The notes under the pieces: generated by a model
Database searches by the model: none
Told to the model about the DNA's origin: nothing
What the model saw: only the letters and a program-made list of their open reading frames with translations
Made by a program: the position numbers and the translations under genes
Source of the DNA: Manihot esculenta
Lineage: Eukaryota; Streptophyta; Magnoliopsida; Malpighiales; Euphorbiaceae
Direction: 5' to 3'
DNA: 64,000 nt
Assembly: GCF_001659605.2 (NCBI RefSeq)
Contig: NC_035170.2
Location: 17,312,265-17,376,264 of the forward strand
Shown: one piece after another, positions 1 through 11,330 of the stretch
Layout of the letters: each line of letters starts with the position of its first letter
How positions within the stretch are numbered: the first letter of the stretch is position 1

Positions 1-218
1 ATTTTAATATTTATTGACTAGGTTAAAAAATTATTACTATTTATGTAATATATCATATACCGCTTTGAAATAAATTTCTTCAATAAGAGGCTTAAAAGAT
101 GGACTTAACCGTCACTTCTTCTGCCCACAAAGAGTAGAGCAAGATCAGGCACTACTTCTTCTGCCCACAAGAGTAGAGCAAGGTCAGGCACTAGCACTGC
201 CCATGTGGACTTCACAAT
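1..218. other. Flanking DNA left of the nested retrotransposon pile
   Basis: I see no gene here. The first 80 bases are AT-rich like the DNA right of 43540. The stretch ends at the CAAAC (219-223) that is repeated at 43536-43540, so it is the original left flank of the outermost element. It holds a short tandem duplication listed separately. Confidence 0.7.
114..192. repeat. Tandem duplication, about 40 bp x 2
   Basis: Two adjacent copies (114-153 and 154-192) begin ACTTCTTCTGCCCACAA and end CAGGCACT. They differ by one single-base indel and one substitution. No function is apparent. Confidence 0.85.
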
Positions 219-223
219 CAAAC

Positions 224-566
224 TGATAAGCCCCTGAGAAGGTCATCTAGAGCTATTGTTCCAAATAAAAAGTATTTGGACTAAGGAGGCCTTATTGCTT
301 TTCTATTTTTAGTCTTGCTGCTATTTTTATTAATTGTTATTTACTGCAATTATCTTTTAGCTGTTTGTTTTACTTAGTCAAATAGTATTTAGTTGATCGT
401 GGGCAATAATATCTCTTTGTGCTAAGTGTGGCCAAGAGAATAGGACTAGGTTGTTTGATTTGTTCCTATTTATATTCTCTATAGCAGCAGGCTTCAGGGG
501 AAGAAAATATCAGTAACTTCTTAATTTTCTTTTGTTAATCTTCTTGGCTTTGACTGGGACCTATCA
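224..566 (+). repeat. 5' LTR of the Reina-like element (343 bp)
   Basis: Starts TGATAAGCCCC and ends GGGACCTATCA. It matches the split 3' LTR at 33631-33665 plus 43227-43535. It contains no copy of the TTCGGCCGCCGAA motif seen in the inserted elements. Confidence 0.92.
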
Positions 567-567
567 T

Positions 568-580
568 TGGTATCAGAGCC
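568..580 (+). other. Primer-binding site, initiator-Met tRNA type
   Basis: TGGTATCAGAGCC lies one base after the 5' LTR. This is the usual complement of the plant initiator-Met tRNA 3' end in chromoviruses and sets the 5' LTR end and the + orientation. Confidence 0.9.
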
Positions 581-608
581 ACATTTTTTTGTTTTTCTTT
601 CCTTCTCA

Positions 609-1588
609 ATGGCCACAAACAAGGAAAGGATCGAAAATCTTGAAACAGGACTTGGCCAACTCCAAGACAATTTGTCCCGTATAGAAAAAGGGATTGGCGA
701 AGACTTACAACATATTAAGGCGGCGATCACGAAGCTATCAGAACTCTCCTCATCCAATAGGGAGGAATCAAGTGGTGTCAACGATCGAGCTAGCTAGATA
801 CGCGCTACTCCTGAAATTTCCAGAGATGGAGGGAAGCCGTTATTTTCAGCTAAGCTCGCCAAACTGGAAGTTCCCAAATATACAGGAGATGATTCGACGG
901 AATGGTTCACAAGAGTCGATCAGTTCTTTGAGTACCAGGGAACTCCAGATACAGAAAAAGTCTCCTTGGCGTCATACCATCTTCGAGGTGAAGCTAACGA
1001 GTGGTGGCAATGGCTTCGACGAACTTATATTGAGGCCGGGAAAGGGGTTACGTGGGAGATATTCTTAGAAGAATTGTGGTCACGTTTTGGGCCCACAGAC
1101 TGTGAAGATTTTGACGAATCACTCTCTAAAATTCGTCAAATTGGAGACTTACGTGATTATCAGAGAGAGTTTGAACGATTGGGTAACAGGGTAAAAGGTT
1201 GGACTCAGAAGGCACTGGTTGGAACCTTCATGGGGGGATTCAAATCTGAAATCGCAGAAGGGATCAGAATGTTTAAACCCAAGACCTTGAAGGATGCAAT
1301 AAGCTTGGCTCGAATGAAGGATGAGCAATTGCTTCGTAATAAAAAAGCAATTCGCCCTTCTTTTCAAACGGGTAATTTCGCTCCATCAAAAAGCAAACCT
1401 TCCGCCCCTGTGAAACGATTAACCTGAGACGAGATGCAGAAGCGAAGAGCTCAAGGGCTCTGTTTCAACTGTGACGAGAAGTTTACCCCGAGTCACCGTT
1501 GTACTAAGTCACAGCTTCTCATCTTGGATGGTGGGTGTGATCTGGACGACGATGAAGATGACACAGAAGCTGAAATTTCCTTGCATGC
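609..1588 (+). pseudogene. gag of the Reina-like element, 5' part, two stops, cut by an insertion
   Basis: The first ATG after the primer-binding site (609) opens a coiled-coil-like N-terminus (MATNKERIENLE). The retrotransposon gag domain follows (for example ANEWWQWL near 1000 and REFERLGNRV near 1170), then a cysteine/histidine knuckle at about 1460-1500 (CFNCDEKF...HRC). Everything is in one frame apart from two stops: TAG at 795-797 and TGA at 1425-1427. Both are explained by single C-to-T or G-to-A changes (Gln and Trp codons expected). The frame is interrupted at 1588 by the Athila-like element and resumes in the same frame at 21382. Gag would form the particle that packages element RNA; this copy cannot. 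Confidence 0.85.
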
Positions 1589-3323
1589 TGACAGGAGCGG
1601 TTATCGAAGCCGGTCAAAAATAACCTTCTTGGTTACCTACAATTTACAACTGCAGATAGTGGTGAAGGATCGTATCCATAGAGAATTGATTACCTATTTA
1701 TTTATCTCAATCAAGACCAATAGAACTAATTGAAAGCACAAGTGAAAGCAAGTTATTAAAAGTAGAGCAAAGATAAAGTGCAAGAAAAGTAAAAAGGGGG
1801 GTTTTGAGATTGATTGGACTAACAACTATGGAAAGCAATTAAAACAGCAAGTAACTAAAATAAAAGAGGGAAATCAATATGAGAAAAGTCTAGTTGAAGA
1901 TATGGATCCACTTTGGTTGTTTGGGTTGATCATTGAAACATGGTTATCTTGATTGAATCAATAGGTTGGTTATGGGGGTGGAAGACGCTTCTCACCACCA
2001 TGTCTTTCCTTATGAACAAACTGATTAGGGAACGTCCTCTAACCAATTACTAATCAATAAATTGCCAAGGAACGTCCTTGGGCCAAAGGCATCAAAACAA
2101 TTGCCAATTGCATGAAGAACAAGAAAGATCCAAACCCTAGCTACTCAAACGCATGAGATGTTGCTAGATCATACAATTTCTTGGGTCTTTACACCAAGTG
2201 TTCTATGGACAGAATATTTCCAGCAATTACGGACTAACAAATATCCTAATCCAACAATCAATTAACTTTGCAATCAAGGATCAAGTGGCCAATTTGATCA
2301 AAACAACAAAGCAATCTTAGAATTAAGCATCAATTGCATAAATATTGAATAAAATCAAAGACAAAAGTTTCTGTTCAGATCTCACAACCCTTTAAACAAC
2401 CTTAGTTTCAACCAAACTTCAACTAGAAAGAGGGTTTCAGCCACTCATGGCTGAACCAAAACAGAAAATAGAAGAAAAGAAAGCAAAAGATGAAGAACTA
2501 AGGTGGGAGAGAGGCTTGGAGAGCCTTGCCGAATTTCTTTGAGAAGAGGTGGATCAAAAATCTATCTTCTTGTCTTCTTGAAGCCTTTAAATATGTCTTG
2601 AGAGGCTGCCTAGGGTTTCATGGAAGTCCAGGAGACTTTTAGAGGCTGTCCAAAGTGTCCTTGGTGTTGCATGTGCCTTGTTTGTGCATGAGTGAAGGCA
2701 AAAACGAGTCACATGTGATAGAAGGCAAGTGGGGGCACTTTGGTCTTTTCATAGCTGTCCAAGATCCTCAAGATGCTGTACATTAAGTCCAAGAGATTGC
2801 CCATGCACTAATGAGGAAGGTGGAGCCTCCTTTTGAATTTTGAATGTGCATGATACTAAGTGGGAAACATGTGATCTTTGGATTTGGCTTCCTTAATAAG
2901 CTTGATCTTGAAATCCAATATGTGAATCTTGAAGATTTGGATCTCAAAATACTTCCCTTGTTTGGCTCCTCAAATATGGCAACTTGGGATATGGCTTCTT
3001 GAATAAGGAAAGTGTGCATTGGAGTGCATTTTCGGCTGCCTAAAGTGAGTTTCGGAGGCTGGACTTTCGGCTCTGGACGCAAGGTTTGGCGGCCGAAGGT
3101 GCCGCCGAAGGTGGTCGACTTTCGTCTCTGGAGTCCTCTTTCGGCCGCCGAAGGTTGCTTCTCTAGTTTTGGCTTCTTTTGGCATTTTTAAGAGCATTTT
3201 CTCCAAATTGTTTCTTCACACCTAATACTTGCAAAACATGATTAAAACCACAAAATTAGGTAGAATAGGTGCAAATAAACATCAATAAGATCATGAAAAT
3301 ATGGGCTAAAATATGCTCTATCA
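1589..3323 (-). repeat. 3' LTR of the Athila-like element (1735 bp)
   Basis: On the minus strand it begins TGATAGAGCATATTTTAG and ends GCTCCTGTCA. It aligns along its length with 9806-11330 plus 21151-21376, and more loosely with the solo LTR at 3755-5564. It contains one perfect TTCGGCCGCCGAA copy near 3142. Confidence 0.92.
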
Positions 3324-3341
3324 AATACCCCCACACTTAAG
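3324..3341 (-). other. Polypurine tract of the Athila-like element
   Basis: The minus strand reads CTTAAGTGTGGGGGTATT directly before the 3' LTR. This is the plus-strand primer site. An upstream GAGGACAAGCAAAAG run is also typical of the 3' end of Athila-type elements as I recall them. Confidence 0.85.
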
Positions 3342-3754
3342 CTTTTGCTTGTCCTCAAGTAAATAAACATAGTCAAATAAGCTTTCTTTGCTCTAGATCC
3401 TTATTTCCACTTAAGCTCATACTCAAGACACTTATTTTGAAGCATTGCAGTGAAGAATATATGCATGAAGATTACTTACCTCTTTTCCTTGTTTCCCTTT
3501 GCTTACCATGGCTAGGATTTGTTTTCCTCAAGAGAGACATGCACATTATGTTAAGACTTTTTCTAACTTTTGGATTGACTTGCCCTTACCTTGAAGTACT
3601 ATATTCAGGCTTTTTGCACTTTGATTTTGCTTGAGAAGGTCACCAACCTTTTGACGTGAACGTACATATTTGTGATACCCACCCCCAGTTACTCAGTTGA
3701 TCACCTTTCCAAGTGGCTACTAGCTCTTTTCATAGTCTTTTTGACCATTGGAAT
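3342..3754 (-). other. Non-coding 3' internal region of the Athila-like element
   Basis: No open frame or domain is recognised. It lies between the polypurine tract and the GGAAT duplicated by the solo LTR insertion. Athila elements often carry an env-like frame in this region; none is visible here. Confidence 0.6.
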
Positions 3755-5564
3755 TGATAGAGCATATTTTAGTCCATATTTTCATGATCTTACTGATGTT
3801 TATTTGCACCTATTCTACCTAATTTTGTGGTTTTAATCATGTTTTGCAAGTATTAGGTGTGAGGAAACAATTTGGAGAAAATGCTCTTAAAAATGCCAAA
3901 AGAAGCCAAAACTAGAGAAGTAACCTTCGGAGGCAACTTTCGGAAGCCAAAAATCAGTCACCTTTGGCGGCAACCTTCGGCGGCCGAATGAGGACTCCAG
4001 AGACGAAAGTGGACCACTTTCGGCGGCAGCTTCGGCCGCCGAACCATGCAGACAGAGACGAAATTCCACTACCTTCGGCCGCCGAATCTCCACTTGTGGC
4101 CGCCGAACCTTCAGAACATAGGCGGAAATCCAGCCTCCGAAACTCAACTTGGGCAGCCGAAAATGCGCTCTATTGCACTCCTTCCTCATTCAAGTTGCCA
4201 TATTTGAGGAGCCAAATAAGGGAAGTATCTTGAAGATCCAAATCTTCAAGATTCACATTTAGTTATTGGATTTCAAGATCAAGCTTATTAAGGAAGCCAA
4301 ATCCCAAGATCACATGTTTCCCACTTCACTCAAGTTTCCAAAGAAGGCTCCACCTTCCTCATTAGTGCATGGGCAATCTCTTGGACTTAATGTACAACAT
4401 CTTGAGGATCTTGGACAGCTATGAAAAGATCAAAGTGCCCCCACTTGCCTTCCATCACATGCAACTCGTTTTTGCCTTCATACATGCACAAAGAAGGCAC
4501 ATGCAACACCAAGGGCACTTTGGACAGCCTCTAAAAGTCTCCTGGACTTCCATGAAACCCTAGGCAGCCTCTCAAGACATATTTAAAGGCTCCAAGAAGA
4601 CAAGAAGACAGCTTTTCATCCTCCCAAAATCGGCAAGGCTCTCCAAGACCTCTCTCCACACTTTTCTTCATCTTTTGCTTTCTTCTCTTTTATTTTCTAT
4701 TTTGATTCAGCCATGAGTGGCTGAAACCCTTTCTCTAGTTGAAGTTTGGTTGAAACTAAGGTTGTTTAAAGGGTTGTGAGATCTGGATAGAAACTTTTGT
4801 CTTTGATTTATTTCAATATTCATGCAATTGTGCTTTGATTCCAAGATTGCTTTGTTGTTTTGATCAAATTGGCCACTTGATTCTTGATTGCAAAGTTAAT
4901 TGATTGTTGATTAGGATATTTGTCAGTCCGTAATTGCTGGAAATATTCTGATCTAAGAACACTTGGTGTAAAAACCCAAGAAATTGCATGATCTAACATC
5001 ATCTCATGCGTTTGAGTAGTTAGGGTTTGGATCTTTCTTGTTCTTCATGCAATTGGCAGTTGTTTTGATGCCTATGACCCAAGGACGTTCCTTGGCAATT
5101 TGTTGATTAGTAATTGGTTAGAGGACGTTCCCTAATCAGTTTGTTCATAAGGAAAGACATGGTGGTGAGAAGCGTCTTCCACCCCCATAACCAACCTATT
5201 GAATCAATCAAGATGACCATGTTTCAATGATCAACCCAAACAACCAAAGTGAATCCATATCTTCAACTAGACTTTTCTCATATTGATTACTCTTTTATTT
5301 TAATTACTTGCTATTTTAATTGCTTTCAATAGTTGTTAATCAAATCATCTCAAAACTCCCCTTTTTACTTTCCTTGCACTTGTTTCTATTTCTTTTGATT
5401 ACTTGCCTTCACTTGTGCTTTCAATTAGTTCTATTGGTCTTGATTGAGATAAATAAATAGGTAATCAATTCTCTATGGATACGATCCTTCACCACTGTCT
5501 ACAGTTGTAAATTGTAGGTAACCAAGAAGGTTATTTTTGACCGGCTTCGACAACCGCTCCTGTC
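3755..5564 (+). repeat. Solo LTR of the Athila-like family, inverted relative to its host element
   Basis: The 1810-bp sequence runs from TGATAGAGC to GCTCCTGTCA and is flanked by a perfect TSD, GGAAT (3750-3754 and 5565-5569). It matches the Athila-like LTRs in reverse orientation but is more diverged from them than they are from each other. Intact TSDs with no internal region indicate that a full element inserted and was then reduced to one LTR by LTR-LTR recombination. It carries three perfect 13-bp GCC motifs at about 3975-4090. Confidence 0.92.
4580..4587 (+). promoter_or_regulatory. TATA-like box in the Athila-family solo LTR
   Basis: TATTTAAA is followed by a purine/pyrimidine-biased leader and lies about 490-600 bp downstream of the GCC-motif cluster. 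The same sequence occurs in the two LTRs of the host element on the minus strand (near 2590 and 10820). Assignment is by position and consensus only. Confidence 0.45.
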
Positions 5565-5569
5565 AGGAA

Positions 5570-6234
5570 TATTTTCTTATTTTGTGCTTTTGAGGGCTTT
5601 GCCTTTGCTGAATTTTCTTTCTCTCAATGATTTGGGCAAATCAACACCAATTGCTAAATCAAGTCATACTAAGTTCATTCACACAATTTTAATTTATTCT
5701 CAATCAATTGAGGGTCATCAATATATTTTTCACCATGGCAAACTTAAAGATTCAATTCAAGAGGCAATTCCCAAACATGAATACAACTCACTGCAATTGA
5801 TTCAACATAAGTTTAAAGAGTTATCACATCAATGGGGTCATGGCAAGAAAAACTCATCCAACATAGTTCATCAGTTTGAGTAGAGCAAAACAAAAAGAAG
5901 AAGAAGGTTGTGGTTGTGTGTGTTTTATTGAAAGCGTAAACAAATTAAAATTTAACTGTGGCTAATTAACTTAAGACTGAAAGGAAAAAGAAAAAAAATT
6001 TTACAATATGAAAGCATGAGAAATCGCAGAAGAGAAGGGAAGAAGAAGAAGGAAAGGGGAGAAGAAGAAGGAAAAAAGGAGAAGAAGAAGAAAGAAGCTA
6101 TATGCACCCCCACACTTAAATTATGCATTGTCCTCAATGTAAAAGAAGGGAGAAGAGGGGAGGAGAAGAAGAAAGGAGAGAACAAAAGAAATTGAATACT
6201 TCCCTGGGGTGTGGTGTGCATGGCATGATCTACT
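5570..6234 (-). other. Non-coding internal region of the Athila-like element with a GA-rich tract and a second PPT-like motif
   Basis: No domain is recognised on either strand. It follows the end of the pol frame, where integrase would be expected. At 6105-6120 the minus strand reads TTTAAGTGTGGGGGTG, next to a GAGGACAATG-type run. This is nearly the same string as the true polypurine tract at 3324-3341. A GAA/GGA-rich stretch covers about 6019-6096. Confidence 0.65.
6019..6096 (+). repeat. GAA/GGA purine-rich low-complexity tract
   Basis: The plus strand is almost pure purine with repeated GAAGAAGAAGG units. A second purine-rich patch lies at 6142-6190. It could be a spread of the polypurine tract or simple microsatellite growth. 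Confidence 0.8.
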
Positions 6235-8035
6235 TTAGGCAGAATGAGTGACGAACAGATGTTCGTCTGGGAACTCTTCTTTGACTGGGCATGGTGCAGA
6301 GTTGGAGGGAAGTCGGCTGAGGTGGTCTGCCACAAGGTTTTCTTTGCCCTTCTTGTCTCTTATCTCAAGATCAAATTCTTGTAGAAGTAGAATCCACCTA
6401 ATGAGCCTTGGTTTTGCTTCTTTTTTTTTTGATCAAATATCGCAAGGCTGCGTGGTCAGAATAGACAATGACTTTGGTTCCCAAAAGATATGGTCTGAAC
6501 TTTTCCAAACAAAATACAACTGCCAAGAGTTCTTTTTCAGTTGTTGTGTAGTTGCTTTGTGCAGAATCCAATGTGCGAGAGGCATAGTGAATGACATGGG
6601 GGGAGTTTTCCACACGTTGCCCCAAGACTGCTCCTACTGCATAATTGCTTGCATCACACATGATTTCAAATGGCAGGTTCCAATCAGGCCCTTGAATAAT
6701 TGGGGCAGTCACAAGCAATTCTTTAATCAATTCAAACGCCTTTTTGCAATCTGCATCAAAATCAAATGTTACATCTTGTTGGAGCAATCTGCATAATGGC
6801 AAAGTAATTTTTGAGAAATATTTGATGAATCTTCTGTAGAATCCTGCATGTCCAAGGAAGGAACGGATGTCTCTAACATTTGTGCGATAAGGCAGATTTT
6901 TTATGGTATCCACCTTAGATTTGTCCACTTCAATGCCCTTAGCTGAAACAACATGTCCTAAGACCATACCTTGATTAACCATAAAATGACATTTTTCATA
7001 ATTAAGCACAAGGTTAGTCTCAATGCATCTTTGTAAGATCTTTTCTAAGTTGGAAAGGCATTCATCAAAAGAGTTTCCATGAACTGTGAAGTCATCCATA
7101 AATACCTCAATTGTCTTACCCACATAGTCAGAAAATATGCTCATCATGCATCGCTGAAAAGTGGCAGGTGCATTGCATAGTCCAAATGGCATTCTCCTAA
7201 AGGCAAAAGTGCCAAAAGGACAAGTGAAGGTAGTCTTCTCTTGGTCTTCTGGAGCAACTAGAATTTGGTAAAAACCTGAATAACCATCAAGACAACAATA
7301 GTGAGTTTTACCTGCAAGCCTTTCTAGCATCTGATCAATGAAAGGAAGTGGGAAGTGATCTTTTCTCGTCGCAGCATTGAGCTTCCTATAGTCCATGCAT
7401 ACCCTCCATCCATTTTGAACTCTAGTGGGTACAAGTTCCCCTTCAGCATTTGGAACAATGGTAATTCCAGTTTTCTTTGGAACTACATGTACAGGGCTCA
7501 CCCATTTGCTATCAGAGATTGGGTAGATGATTCCTGCATCAAGGAGTTTGACTATTTCTTTCTTTACCACTTCCATCATGGGTGGATTCAATCTCCTTTG
7601 AGCATCTCTGACAGGTTTGCATTCATCCTCCATGTGAATTCTATGCATGCATGTGGAAGGAGAGATACCTTTTATGTCATCAATGGTCCATCCTATGGCT
7701 CCCTTGTGTTTCTGTAGTACCTTTAAGAGGCTTGTTTCTTCATGTTGGTTCAATTCATTGGACACTATGACTGGAAGTGTCTTGTTGGCGCCCAAGTACA
7801 TGTATTTCAGATGGTTTGGGAGAGGCTTCAGATCAGAAGGTTGTTGCAGAGGAGTTTCAGAGGAGCTTGCTTGTGATGAAGGCTGCTGGGAGAGGTTCGG
7901 CGGCCAAAAAGTGTCTGAGTTCGGCGGCCGAATTTCTTCAGTTTGCGGAATGAGCTTTGGCGATGGATTCGGCTTCCACAAGTCAGTGGGGTTCGGCGGC
8001 CGAAGTATGTCTTCTTTTTGCGCAATGTGTTGCAA
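6235..8035 (-). pseudogene. pol of the Athila-like element: RT and RNase H only, one frameshift
   Basis: From about 7800 down to 6400 the minus strand encodes RT (CMDYRKLNAAT, LDGYSGFYQI, catalytic FMDD) and RNase H (CDASNYAVGAVLG, TEKELLAVVF, YSDHAALRYL). At 6421-6430 a run of ten A residues (minus strand) shifts the frame and the open frame ends at 6398. Reading with one A fewer continues into the usual Athila connection ([22 protein letters not shown]) and stops at 6235-6237. No integrase zinc finger or DDE core follows. There is no protease DSG/DTG motif upstream either; that space holds proline-rich sequence coded by GCC-motif copies. RT residues look intact, but the product could not integrate on its own. 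Confidence 0.82.
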
Positions 8036-9755
8036 AAGTGGCGCCAGAATCTGGTGTCTGAAGGTCAGTAGGGTTCGGCGGCCAAAAGGTGTCTATGTTC
8101 GGCGGCTGAATGTCTTCTGTCTGCGCAACCTTAATCTGCTGAATGCTGCAGATGGTTTCTTTCAGTTTCTGGCTTTCAATCCTTGGAATCTTTGGGTCAG
8201 CTCTTTGCGCAGGAGGTGGTGCAGAATGTGATGAAGAGGCTTCAGATTGCCTTGGATGTTGTGCAGAGGGTGTCTCAGATGATGCATGCTTTGGTTCAAC
8301 TTGCTTTTCCTCCTCAAATCTTGCATCTTGAAGCTCTTTCTCACTTCTCAAAGTAATGGCACTTACATTTTGTTTGGGATTTGCCTCAGTCTGGGATGAC
8401 AACTTTCCTTGAGCTTTCAATCTGTTTATGGAGGTGGCCATTTGTCCCATCTGTTGTTGTATCATTTGCAAGGTCTTCACTACCTCATTCATAGTGTTAT
8501 TGTCCACTGGAGGTGCTGGTTGGACTTGGCTTCTTTGGTAACCTTGGTGATTCTAATCATTGTTGCCCTTTCCATAGCTGAAATTAGGATGGTCTCTCCA
8601 ACCTGGATTATAGGTGTTGGAGTATGGATCATATCTAGGCTGGTTGTTGTACCTCCCAATGGCGTTGGCTTGATGATGGTCTTCTTGGAGTGTGGGACAT
8701 TGATCAGTTGGGTATCCCACACATAAACAAATCCCACATGGCCTAGGTGGCTGGGGTGCTTGAATCTGTTGTACCACATCTACCACAGCATTTTTTATAA
8801 CAGATGTTAGTTCAGACATAGTAGGAAAATTTACCTCATTGGCCCTTTGTAGTTGCCTCTCTTCTCCATATTGCCTAGATGAGGCTGCAAGAGTAGAGAT
8901 TAATTCTCTCATTTGTCTAGGTGTTTTGTCTTCAATGGAGCCTCCACAGGTTACATAAATGAATTTCCTTTCTGAGGGAGATAATCCTCCATAGAAGAAT
9001 TGTATAAGAGCCTTGTCTGACATGTCATGTTGAGGGCATTCTGTGCAAAGTCTTTCAAACCTTTCCCAATAATCATATAGGTCCTCAGATGGTTTTTGCT
9101 TTATGCTTGTAATTTCTCTTATTATGCCAATTGATTTATGAGTTGGGAAGTATTTGTTCAAAAAGGTTTTGACCATATCATCCCAAGAAGTAATGGATCC
9201 AGGTGGCAAGTAAAATAACCAATCTTTAGCAAAGTCATCCAATGAAAAGGGGAAGGCTCTTAACTTAATTTGGTCTTCAGAGATACCTTGAGGTTTCCTA
9301 GACGAACAGATTATATTGAATGCTTTTAAGTGCTTGTGTGGATTTTTATTTTCTCTACCTCTAAACTTAGGGAGAATGTTTATCAAACCTGTCTTCAGTT
9401 CAAAGGGAACTGTCAGAGGTGGGTAGGTGATGCAAAGTGGGGCATAATCACCTACAGGAGTTGCCAATTCTCCCATGGTCCTTTCTCTTTGTTCTTGGGG
9501 CCTAATTGCTGGATTTTCTTGAACCATTTGGCCTTGGACAGCATGTCCATCATGGGCAGCAGCTGGTGCTTGAAGTTCTGCCATTGGTGCAGGATTTGGT
9601 TGCTGGAGTTCAGGAATTTCGGCGGCCGAAGATGGGTTGGGTTCGACGGCCGAATGTTGGGCAGATTGCTCTACGGCTTGCTTTCCAAGTCTTCTGAGAG
9701 TGCGTTCAATTTCTGGATCAAAGGGTAGTGTGTCCCTGCGTTCAGATCTGGTCAT
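7983..9755 (-). pseudogene. gag of the Athila-like element, one in-frame stop
   Basis: The ATG at 9755 lies shortly after the primer-binding site. The gag domain spans about residues 110-300 (PFELKTGLI, LPPGSITSWDD, YERFERLC-type wording). A Cys-rich patch (CGICLCVGYPTDQC) follows near residue 340. A TAG at 8553-8555 interrupts the frame, which then continues to a TGA at 7983. The tail is unusual: Ala/Pro/Ser-rich and carrying peptides such as RPPN, FWPPN and SAAE that are translations of the 13-bp TTCGGCCGCCGAA motif. The end overlaps the start of the pol frame (8035) in another frame. Confidence 0.82.
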
Positions 9756-9782
9756 GAAAGAAAATAAACAAGTAATATCAAT

Positions 9783-9800
9783 TCTCCGGCAATGGCGCCA
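9783..9800 (-). other. Primer-binding site, tRNA-Asp type
   Basis: The minus strand begins TGGCGCCATTGCCGG, five bases inside the 5' LTR end. This matches the recalled plant tRNA-Asp 3' end at all but two positions. Athila elements commonly use tRNA-Asp, which supports the clade call. Confidence 0.75.
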
Positions 9801-9805
9801 ATTTT

Positions 9806-11330
9806 TGACAGGAGCGGTTGTCGAAGCCGGTCAAAAGTAACCTTCTTGGTTACCTACAATTTACAACTGCAGATAGTGGTGAAGGATCATATCCACAGAG
9901 AATTGATTACCTATTTATTTATCTCAATCAAGACCAATAGAACTAATTGAAAGCACAAGTGAAAGCAAGTTATTAAAAGTAGAGCAAAGATAAAGTGCAA
10001 GAAAAGTAAAAAGGGGGGTTTTGAGATTGATTGGACTAACAACTATGGAAAGCAATTAAAACAGCAAGTAACTAAAATAAAAGAGGAAAATCAATATGAG
10101 AAAAGTCCAGTTGAAGATATGGATCCACTTTGGTTGTTTGGGTTGATCATTGAAACATGGTTATCTTGATTGAATCAATAGGTTGGTTATGGGGGTGGAA
10201 GACGCTTCTCACCACCATGTCTTTCCTTATGAACAAACTGATTAGGGAACGTCCTCTAACCAATTACTAATCAACAAATTGCCAAGGAACGTCCTTGGGC
10301 CAAAGGCATCAAAACAATTGCCAATTGCATGAAGAACAAGAAGGATCCAAACCCTAGCTACTCAAATGCATGAGATGTTGCTAGATCATACAATTTCTTG
10401 GGTCTTTACACCAAGTGTTCTATGGACAGAATATTTTCAGCAATTACGGACTAACAAATATCCTAATCCAACAATCAATTAACTTTGCAATCAAGAATCA
10501 AGTGGCCAATTTGATCAAAACAACAAAGCAATCTTAGAATTAAGCATCAATTGCATGAATATTGAATAAAATCAAAGACAAAAGTTTCTGTTCAGATCTC
10601 ACAACCCTTTAAACAACCTTAGTTTCAACCAAACTTCAACTAGAAAGAGGGTTTCAGCCACTCATGGCTGAACCAAAATAGAAAATAGAAGAAAAGAAAG
10701 CAAAAGATGAAGAACGCAAAAGATGAAGAACTAAGGTGGGAGAGAGGCTTAGAGAGCCTTGCCGAATTTCTTTGAGAAGAGGTGGATCAAAAATCTGTCT
10801 TCTTGTCTTCTTGAAGCCTTTAAATATGTCTTGAGAGGCTGCCTAGGGTTTCATAGAAATCCAGGAGACTTTTAGAGGCTGTCCAAAGTGTCCTTGGTGT
10901 TGCATGTGCCTTGTTTGTGCATGAGTGAAGGCAAAAACGAGTCACATGTGATAGAAGGCAAGTGGGGGCACTTTGGTCTTTTCATAGCTGTCCAAGATCC
11001 TCAAGATGCTGTACATTAAGTCCAAGAGATTGCCCATGCACTAATGAGGAAGGTGGAGCTTCCTTTTGAATTTTGAATGTGCATGATACTAAGTGGGAAA
11101 CATGTGATCTTTGGATTTGGCTTCCTTAATAAGCTTGATCTTGAAATACAATATGTGAATCTTGAAGATTTGGATCTCAAAATACTTCCCTTGTTTGGCT
11201 CCTCAAATATGGCAACTTGGGATATGGCTTCTTGAATAAGGAAAGTGTGCATTGGAGTGCATTTTCGGCTGCCTAAAGTGAGTTTCGGAGGCTGGACTTT
11301 CGGCTCTGGACGCAAGGTTCAGCGGCCGAA
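9806..11330 (-). repeat. 5' LTR of the Athila-like element, first part (interrupted)
   Basis: This is the 3'-terminal (minus-strand) portion of the 5' LTR. It is interrupted after 11330 by a Tekay-like element and resumes after 21150. A 16-bp tandem duplication (GCAAAAGATGAAGAAC) near 10697-10728 explains the length difference from the left LTR (1751 versus 1735 bp). Confidence 0.9.

Noticed and set aside
3887..4233. Frames in the solo LTR that look like an Arg-rich protein
   Set aside because: They translate LTR motif copies and are unrelated between strands.
5584..5883. 99-codon plus-strand frame in the Athila-like internal region
   Set aside because: No recognisable domain, wrong strand for the element, AT-rich low-complexity wording.
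6248..6796. 182-codon plus-strand frame opposite the Athila-like RNase H
   Set aside because: It is antisense to a recognised RT/RNase H frame and has no domain of its own. The same holds for 7355-7717, 7647-8231 and 9330-9728.
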